From positions 2,467,501 to 2,531,500 of the forward strand of contig CM034388.1 of the NCBI GenBank assembly GCA_019925095.2: a stretch of 64,000 nt of DNA, read 5' to 3'. The stretch is from Dendrolimus kikuchii. Taxonomy: Eukaryota > Arthropoda > Insecta > Lepidoptera > Lasiocampidae. Shown one piece after another: positions 1 through 9,700 of this stretch. The translations under genes and the position numbers were made by a program. Within the stretch, counting starts at the first letter, position 1. Each line of letters starts with the position of its first letter. The notes beneath the pieces are model-generated. The model saw nothing but the letters and a program-made list of their open reading frames with translations, did not search any database and was not told the origin of the DNA.

Positions 1-23
1 AATAATGTGTTATCTATCTATCT
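1..23 (+). repeat. LINE 3' tail, (TATC)n
   Basis: 'gtgttatctatctatct' matches the tails at 7637-7652 and 10394-10411, where it follows 'ggtgtacaataaag'. It is the end of a non-LTR element whose body lies left of the window. Confidence 0.45.
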
Positions 24-258
24 AAACTTCTTTCTTTTTAATTATTTATATTGTCAACCTAAATAATATTTTGGGTAACATTCTAAATTCCTCACAAGAA
101 ATTATAGGAGTGTAAACATACCATATAGTGTTAGTGTATGTGTATGGTGTATATATATATATAAGTATATTATTGTACATTATATTATATATATTTTCAT
201 TAGTATAGTCTTAAGCTGCACATCAACAGTATCGTGCTTAAGATCCGTGTCCATCCAA
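24..258. other. AT-rich RRP1 intron, nothing recognised
   Basis: Low-complexity AT-rich intron with a short (TA)n run near 150-165. No exon or repeat identity seen. Confidence 0.4.
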
Positions 259-322
259 AGGTTGCCTGAAAGAGATTGCTTTAAGCAATAAGGCCGCCCA
301 TTGTACTACTACCTAATATTAA
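259..322 (+). repeat. LINE 3'-UTR hairpin fragment
   Basis: 'ggttgcctgaaagagattg' with stem-loop gcTTTAAGc and 'aaggccgccc'. The same block is at 6968, 7730, 10290 and 61283. Confidence 0.5.
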
Positions 323-326
323 GATA

Positions 327-547
327 TTGCCCGACTGGATGGCTACCACCCCTGGTCTAAAGTATGTCGCCATAACAACCTTGAGTTGTGTTCCGGCATT
401 AGTGACCAGGTTCCAGTTTCCCTTAAGAGAGCAGCAGCGCATTTGCAGGAACTTGGTGTTGCAAATGTCCATAGGCGATGGTAACCGCTTTCCATCAAGT
501 GGGCCGTCTGCGTGTCTGCTGATCTCCTGCGATAAAAAAAACAATAA
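327..547 (+). repeat. A-tailed retroposon family, 5'-truncated copy
   Basis: Begins at 'ttgcccgactggatggctac' and ends 'gatctcctgcgataaaaaaa'. Same family as the copies at 14546, 26999, 35453 and elsewhere. Missing about 80 bp of the 5' end. Confidence 0.7.
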
Positions 548-600
548 AGAGTATTGTTGTTGTTATTGTGTACATATGGAATTTCCCTTTGTTGTTTAAG

Positions 601-703
601 TTGGTTCGCCGATATCTAAGAGGCAGTTTGCGGTGTCTATTGAGATGCAAATGGAGTTTGGACAGTTGTACTTTGTACACGAAAATGTTATCAGCCAAGG
701 ATG
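601..703 (+). CDS. RRP1: RRP1 exon a (Nop52 domain)
   Basis: Acceptor ttgtttaag|TTG, donor GATG|gtatgt. Begins in phase 0 with LVRRYLRGSLRC and ends after one base of a codon, which the next exon completes as Gly. Matches the Nop52 block in which LxLVRR is followed by an amphipathic helix. Confidence 0.85.
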
Positions 704-3700
704 GTATGTATTTTTTTTTATTAAATCTAATTAGTCCCTTAAGATTTGAGGGTGATTTTAGTTCAATATTCACACAAGAAAATACACAATAAACCATAAA
801 AAACATTGGAGGTCATTTTTAAAATATCATTTATTTAATCTATACAGATAAATAAAATTCAAGTGTCTGTTTGTAATGTCAAAATAACAGCTTTTTACTA
901 AATGCATATGAAAGTATATATGGTTTGTCTGTCTGGAAGTTCCGGCTAATCTGTCAAACAGCTGGACCAATTTTGACGGGACTTTCACTGGGAGATAGCT
1001 GATGTTATAAGGAGTAACTTAGACTTTTTTTAAGGTTCCACAAAAACAATCCAATTGCACGAAATCGCAGGCACGGCTAGTTTTAGCATATAATAATAAT
1101 CCCCCACTCTGTCAGGTGGGTCCCTATTCTGTTTGCTGTAACAGTCAGCAATAGAAGAAATGCAGAAGAAATAATAAGGAAGTAGAGATTATTTAATCTG
1201 ATGTATTTTGAAGCAAGTGAGGTGTGTAAGAATAAGCCTAAATGGCGCTCTGTTGTTCGTACCTACCCCGCAAGGGAACTGGCGTGAAGTTATGTATGTA
1301 TGTATTTTCTTATCAGGTTTGTTCGCTGTGAATACGCCGCATTACGCCAGAAATGCTACATCGATGTTGATGCACATTATAGATTGCTTCCTCGAAGAAT
1401 TAGCCAAGGTAAGAATTTTTTTATGACTTTTTCATTTTTAAGAAAGCCATTTTTGGAAGAAATGTATAATTACTTTACTTAAAAGAAAAAAGAAACAAAG
1501 GTGTATTAGGTAATCCTAGATAAAAATAAAATTCTACCAAATGAGTTAGAACTATATAAAAAGAAATAGAGAAGTAGAAAAAATATTTTACAGTTGGTAC
1601 CTGTGTGATGAAAAAGGAAGAAGGGTAGACCAGAAAGAAGAAAATATTAAAGAAGCTTGGTGAGAGATTGGACGCATTGGTGTATCGTAGGGCCATGTTC
1701 CACATGAGGCTTACAACGAACATGCGCACATCCATGATTTTTCCTATCCCACTTGCTTGTGGGCGTTACAATCGTAGACTCAAGTGGAACGGATTATTTG
1801 ATCCACCTTTTGACATGGGTAGTTGTGAGTGCTGCTTGATTGAGAATTATGATGCCGTTAGTGATGTTTAGGCCACTACGGTAACGACAGTGGTCGCTAT
1901 GTGGAACGTCTGAAGAAGCATTTTGGGCATTGTGAGTCGCAAGTGGAATGCATGTCAAGGAGGCAACCTGACTGTCAGTGTGTATAAAAAAAGAAATGTG
2001 TGCGTCTCGGGACACTCGACAGAAGTGATAATTTAAACTAATCTAAATTGAACTATTTAGTCTTGAAATTGTTTAACTTGAGAAAAGCTTAGGTTATTGC
2101 TTAAATTTTATGAATATAAATATGATAATGTAAGGAAAGGTTATTTATTAATAAAATCTTTTATTGATTATAATAGTACATTATGGTACTAGTGTGTAAC
2201 GTTGGTGATTACCGCCGAGGCGCCATTGAGACTCGAGCCGTAGGCGAGGGTCTTAAGAGAGCCGAGGACGGTAATCATCAATACACACGTGTATCATACG
2301 ACGTTTTTCAACACACTTGTGAATAAAATAACAACAAAAACTCATTTTATTTAGTAGATAAAAAAAGTTATGTATGAGTGAAAGTTTTATTTATTAAACA
2401 CGTACGAGTTAAAATTATCTATTTAAATAAGAAGTTGCATGAAATGAGCAAGCAATAGGAACATTAATTTATTTGTTCTAGAGAACACGATCTTTTTTTT
2501 TGAATAAAAACTTTTTAAGAACAAAGCAACTCAACCAATAAAATTAAAAAAAAAAATCTATAACTCACTAGTGAGTTATAATGTTTTTTACTCACAGTTT
2601 GATAATGGGTGTCATTCCGTGCCTAATTGCGGTGACCATAGAGCCACTTTATGAGCAAGTGTGTTGAAAAATATATTTTATTCTTAATTACAATTCTTGA
2701 CATTGGAATTTGTGTATGTACATTATTAATATCATTATTTAATCTAATTACCGAAATACTGACGGTCCGTCCTGACCTACGGGGCCGAGACATGGACACT
2801 TACGGCAGGATTGGTCCACAAGTTCCAAGTCGCTCAACGGGCTATGGAGCGAGCTATGTTGGGTGTTTCTCTTATGGATAAAATTAGAAATGAGGATATC
2901 TGTAAGAGAACCAAGGTAAAAGACATAGCTCGCAAAATTAGCAAGTTGAAGTGGCAGTGGGCCGGTCACATCTGCCGCAGGACCGATGGCCGATGGAGCA
3001 AACGAGTCCTGGAGTGGAGTCCGCGTCTCGGTAAACGTAGTGTCGGACGCCCTCCAGCCCGATGGGCGGACGACCTATGCAAGGTCGCCGGCAGGCGCTG
3101 GCTGAGGAAATCGGAGGACAGGGATGAGTGGCGCCGTCTTGGGGAGGCCTACGTCCAGCAGTGGACTGCGAATGGCTGACGACGATGACCGAAATACGGC
3201 TAGGGCTGTGGGTTAGATTGAGAGGGGAGGATCCTGATTACCGCTGCCGCATGTGTGAGAGGAAGGGAAGCCAGACAGACTGGCGCCGTAACGCGTTACG
3301 TAACGAAGCGGTTTACCCTCCCATAAGAAGTTATCACTTCAAAAGGATATTTCAAGGAAATCAATCCATGAAGTATAAAGGCTATTTATATTTGTTGTGT
3401 TAGGTCTCGAATGGCGCCATCCCGGAGGACAGCCTCGTGACGCTGCTCCGTCCGTTCTGCGGGTACATGTGCGAGGGGGCGTCGCCGACGCTGTGCGCGG
3501 CGTGCCGGCGCCTGCTCACCGCGCTCGTGCGCCAGAGCGACAAGGGCCTGGAGTACCAGGAAGCCAAGAGGGCCTGGGAGCAGGTCGGTGCATTTCTAAT
3601 ACAGTACTTGTAAAATTAAAGCAGAAGGTGATGTCAGGAGCCTTGAGAAATGATGAACGTTGGTCTGAAGAAGAGTGTCGGGGTGAAGGTAAGGAAAGGA

Positions 3701-6700
3701 ATGCTCCGGTGGTTCGGGCATGTGGAAAGAATGACTAAACAGATATACAATATGCAAAAGTGGATGGATGCAGAAGTCGTGGAAGGCCACGACACACCTT
3801 CCATGATCAAATTGATCGTGTACTAGCAGAAGGTGATGTCAGGAGCCTTAAGAACAGACAAGCGTGCAGGACAAGAGCTATGAATGTCAAAGAGGCAAGT
3901 GAGGTGTGTAAGAATAAGCCTAAATGGCGCTCTGTTGTTCGTGCCTACCCCGCAAGGGAACTACCGTGAAGTTATGTATGTATGTATGTACTTGTAAAAT
4001 TAGTCTCTTTTTTTGGAAAATAAGACAAAGGAGACAGTATATAAGATATTTAGGAAGTTGCAGGACCCTTATGGCCAGACTAGCGAAGGACAGGGTTACA
4101 TGGAGAGAGCTGGAGGAGGCCTACATTTCAAAAAGATATATTAATCTTTGTAAATGAAATAAAAAGTAATAAAATTTATTTGATTATTTATATATTTTTA
4201 TTTATAATCAATAAATATTAAATAAAATATTGATTTGGTTCGTCACATTTTTTAAATGCAGACTGATGGCTCGTCTGATGGAAAGTGGTCCAGTGTCCGG
4301 CACACGTGTAATTTTAGGTGCATTTTTCATCCATGATGTTATTTTCTTTTTTAGATGGGTTGTCCAGAAGGTGGACCTGAAGCTTTGGAGCTGGTGGAAG
4401 ATGACGACGGTGATGAGGAGCCAATGCAAAACGGCGACCACGCCTCGGATGATGACGAGTGAGTGGATATAACTTAATGCTGTCACTTGAGGGCTGAAAG
4501 AATTAGATATTTATTCTGACATTAATGCAGTTGCATCCATTCTTTTATTTTATTGCATGAGTGCAGCAAACAGGCAGATGACCACCTGATGGAAAGCGGT
4601 TACCATCGCCTATGGACATTTACAACACAAAAGGTGTTACAAATGTACTGCCACTCTCCAAACGGAGTCTGGAAACTGGTCACTAATGCCGGAACACAAC
4701 TCAAGATTCTTATGGCGGCATACTCTAGACCAGGGGTGGTAGCTATCCAAATGGGCAAATACTCTACCACCTGGCTGTAAGTTGTTTTGTTGCCTCTTAC
4801 AACAGGCCTCCTGGCCACGGGAAAATGTATTCTTTTTCTGTTCCTGCACAGATGTTTAACCCCTTCCAGCGGCCAAATTGAATATTATTTTTGTCGAAAG
4901 CTGCCAGCTGCCATCAAATTTACATTCATACATACATAACTTCACGCCAGTTCCCTTGCGGGGTAGGCACGAACAACAGAGTGCCATTTAGGCTTATTCT
5001 TACACACCTCACTTGCTTCTTTCACATTTATAACCCTTGTCATGCACGCTCGTCTGTTCTTAAGGCTCCTGACATCACCTTCTGCTAGTACACGATCAAT
5101 TTGATCATGGAAGGTGTGTCGTGGCCTTCCATCTGTTTAGTCATTCTTTCATCATGCATTCTTTCCACATGCCCGAAGCACCGGAGCATTCCTTTCCTTA
5201 CCTTCACCCCGACACTCTCTTTCAGACCAACTCTCTTTCTTACTTCGGTATTACGCCATCAAGGTTGCCGCGCCAAAACCAAGAAACCAAAAAAAACTGT
5301 ATACTGTTAGGCTTTAGGTGGTTAGGCTTTTCGGACCGGTAACTAAACTTGCCGAAATAGGGTAGCAGACAGTCAAATCAACTGAGGTACTTTTTAATAT
5401 ATTACAAAACGTCGAAGTCGGTTAACCTTCTATAAGGGCCATTTTTTTTTACAAGCTGTAAGCTGTCATCAAAATTTACGGGCCAAAACCAAGAAAATTA
5501 TATCATCTCTTTTACTCTAATACAAATTCTATGTAGTTAGAGGGAGAAAGCATAAATTCAACGTTCGTTTCAATTGTCTGTATTTGACCACAAATTTGTG
5601 GTGCTTCCCAATTAGCCGCGTGTTTCACTCGAGAACAAATTTGTGGTGGTTCCATCTTAGAGGGTTATTTATTTCAATACATTTTAGGATACGACGATGA
5701 CGCGTGTTATTCGCCATAACCCGCGTACACGACGCGACCCATATCGGCGGCATTTACATAATATGTATGTTTAATGAAACTACCTTTTAACGGTTTTAAA
5801 CGCGCTAATTTATTTGATTTTTGATTTTCCGACGTTTCGGCCACTTTTCAGTGGCCGTCATCACGGAACACAAAGCTGTCAAGTGTCAATGAGTACCGCC
5901 AATTTGTTCATTTTAATTATTTAGTTTTAATTTTGTTAGGCTACTGAAAAGTGACCGAAGTGTCGGAATAATAAAAATAAAATAAAGTACTGCCCTTGAA
6001 ACCGTTAAAACATAGTATATTATGTGCGCTAGGCGCGAAAATTTAAAAAAATATAGTATGTATGTTTTTATGTCCGTTGATATTATTTATTACAAGCTTT
6101 TATTTAACTTGCAATGGATGTACGTATGTATGTATGTTCGGGTGGAATCTTGCAAGTTAAATTTGACCAACTTCCCGGTTTCCGATTGAGCTGAAATTTT
6201 ACACGCATATGTATATCGCGTGACAACGCAATAATATGGTACCATGGAGCTGATCTGATGATGGAGTCGGAAGGTGGTCATAGGAACTCCTGTAGTAAAC
6301 AAGATAGACCCGTCGTGTTTGGGCTCGTTTTATTTGTCTTGGCTAGCACTCTGCTGCTACATGATACCCAGGATCTTGTATATAAAAACCTTTTTAAAAA
6401 AGCTTATTTATTTATTGTTTTGTTCCTTGTTCTAGTTCGCTTAAAGCACTGGACCCCAGGGCGGGTCGCGTGGACGTGTTGCTGCCGACGCTGCCGGTGC
6501 CGGCCGCGCAGCTGGCGCTGCTGCTGAGGGGGCTCCTCGGCAGCGCCACCTCGAAGGCGCACAGGCGGGTCAAAATATGCTTGCAACGGTGAGATCTTTG
6601 CTTATAGTAAATGAAATTATATTATTGTTCGCATGTAGGTATATGTAATTTATATTATTATACATACATACATAACTTCACGCTAGTTCCCTTGCGGGGT

Positions 6701-9700
6701 AGGCACGAACAACAGAGCGCCATTCAGGCTTATTCTTACACACCTCACTTGCTTCTTTGTCATTCATAACTCTTGTCATGCACGCTCGTCTGTTCTTAAG
6801 GCTCCTGACATCACCTTCTGCTAGTACACGATCAATTTGATCATAGAAGGTGTGTCGTGGCCTTCCACGACTTCTGCAGATTATATTATTATAATCTATT
6901 TAATTATATATATCTATATTAGTTTATTATTATTACTATTATTTTGTTTTTTCTTTAATTATATTTAACGGGTTGTCTGGAAGAGATCGCTTTTTAGCGA
7001 TAGGACCACCCTTTGTACTCAACTAGACTAATACTAGTTGAAGCGTAGAAAGTCTTCAATGAAGCACGCTTTTGCTTGAAATATGCGTATATTTAAATAT
7101 TATTGCGATTTTCCAATACTTTTATAAATAGTTGTTGCGCGTACAATTTTTCGTCGTCGTTCTGTTCTTGACCGTAGACAATGAGCGTTTGTCATAGGCA
7201 ATTTTGATATTGCGCGTACACACCGGCGCGAGCGTACCGATTTCATACTCGGCTGGACCGGTGTGTACCTTCCCGTTGTAAATCGTGCCGCGACACTAGT
7301 TCGTTAGTTTTTTCTGTAATGGTGTACGGGAGTTTTTGGCGGGAACTAAGGTAAGGGGACGTTGTGCTGTGCAGTTTTATTTTCTAAAAATGTGTAAAAT
7401 TACTCTAAAATGAACAATAGTTGTAGGATATTGATAGTTTTTGAGTAGTAATAATTATGTGTTTTGTGAGAAATGTGAACTCAATAGCCAAATGTGGCCT
7501 TTCGAGTTTTTACAAGAACTCCGTTGAATGACGTCGATTGTAGCCTACAACACAATACAACGGCGTCGGGCTTAAAGGCCTAGTTGCCAAGCCTTAAACT
7601 TAAAAAAAAAAATATGTAATGGTGTACAATAAAGTGTTATCTATCTATCTATTATGATTGAATTAGTTTTAATTTAGTTAAACCATCAAATATTATTTAA
7701 TTTTTCTTGTAATATCTCCTTAGACACCGGGTTGCCTGGAAGAGATCGCTATGAGCGATAAGGCCGCCCATCATTCTAATGTAAATGTATTTATATTAAA
7801 TGTCTAGGTTTAAGTTATCGTGAACAATAATGAGTTTTCATTCATTCATTCATTCATTCGTTCAATTTTGGCGAATGTGAAACTGTTACACTATAGTCGT
7901 GCCAAGCTGTCCGTTTATCTGTGTATGACACGGCCATTTTTATCAAAAGCGATGAGTGTGGTGTACAGATGAAATTTGTCAGAAAAGCGTATTTAGCGCT
8001 ACAAAAGATATGGAAAGAAGAGAAAAAATAGTAAAAAAATAGCGACGTACCTACTTACATTGTATACTAATGATTTAAAAAAACTGTCTGCTGAACTCCT
8101 GCAATAAAAAAGAAAAGAAAAAAGGAAGTACCTAGAAATTTCGGTATGCATGATGCCGACAGTAGAGTTTATTACGAGCTAGGATAATAATGCGATAAAA
8201 GAATGTACACAGCTGCAGTTTTTACTAATTTTGGCAACTTAAAAAGTACTTTTTATTACTTCCTTCTTCTTCTTCTTTTTTGGAGGATTATGGCTCCAAT
8301 GCAATTAGCATTGATTTTGCCAGTGTCACAGTAGTTGATAAAATGTCAGGTGCATATATTACTTGTTATTCCTTAATTGTTGTCATTATTGAGAGTGGGT
8401 ATAATGCTATATATATATTTATAGTATACTAGCTGTCCCGGCAGACTTTGTTCTGCCCTGTAGAAATAAAATTTAGAACCCGATTCCAGCGCCACCTACC
8501 GGGTCCAAATGTAAGCTATCCTATCTTTAAAGTCCGATCAAACTGAACACGGTGTGCAAATTTGATTAAAATCGGTCGAGTAGTTTAGGAGTTCATCGCG
8601 GACGAACAACGTGACACGTAATTTATATATATATTAAGATTGTATTTTGTTGTATGGAAAATGAGCTAAACCAGCCAAAGCCACATGATTGGGACGCTTA
8701 AGGGAGTTTGTCGTTAAATCGAGTGACGTTACATGGAGTTTACACTGTATATGAATTCATGTCGATTTCGACCATTTGGTAGCTAGTTTTTTTTATTGCA
8801 GGAGATCAGCAGACAGGCAGATGGCCCACTCGATGGAAAGCGGTTACCATCGCCTATGGACATTTGCAAAAGGTTCTACAAATGTGCTGCTGCTCTCTTA
8901 AAGGAGACTGGAACCTGGTCACTAATGCCGGAACACAACACAAGGTTGTTATGGCGGCATACTCTAGATGAGGGGTGGTAGCCATCCAGTCGGGCAAATG
9001 CCCTACCACCTGGCAAAAAGAGTTACTAGTTACTTAAAGACAAGCTATGGGGAATCGAGTTGTACGAAGTCCATGTCACTGCTGCCTACCTATATGGATG
9101 GCAAGCAAGCATATATGTATTAGTACAAATAGATAGAGGATTTTAATAATATTTCTTTCTTTATTACAGTTTCGAGAAACTAGCCCGTGACGAATACCCA
9201 TTACCCATAGAGCAGCCCGAGACGAATGAGCCGATTGTGATAAACAAGGCGAAGTCTGCGCAAGAGTTGCGTGCGCTCGAGAAGAGCCTCATCAGTTCAT
9301 CCGACGAACTGGCTCTGAGAGGTAAGTCTTTGCATTCCGAAAGGGAAACATCGGCCAAGTGCGTGTTGGACTTGCAGAAAATGTCGGGTCAATAAGCAAT
9401 TAATTATTATCTGTCTAAATTATTCCACACGAGTGTGCACTGAAAAAGATTACATCTTTTAGTGAATCCGACGAACGCAGACTAGGCAGACTGCCCATCT
9501 GATGGAAAGTGGTTGCCGTCGTGTGTGACGTTTGGTACAGCAAGGGCGATGCCAATGCATTGCCAGCCTCTACGATTGAATAGAAATAAAGATTTTGGTT
9601 TTTCCGACGTTTCGGCCACTTTTCAGTGGCCGTGATCACGGAAGACAAAGATGCCAAGTGTTTTGATGATTGGATCATCCAATCATCAAAACTATCAAGA

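Noticed and set aside
327..600. An RRP1 exon upstream of 601
   Set aside because: The open frame there is inside a retroposon copy; nothing resembles the N-terminal part of the Nop52 domain, so the earlier exons must lie left of the window.
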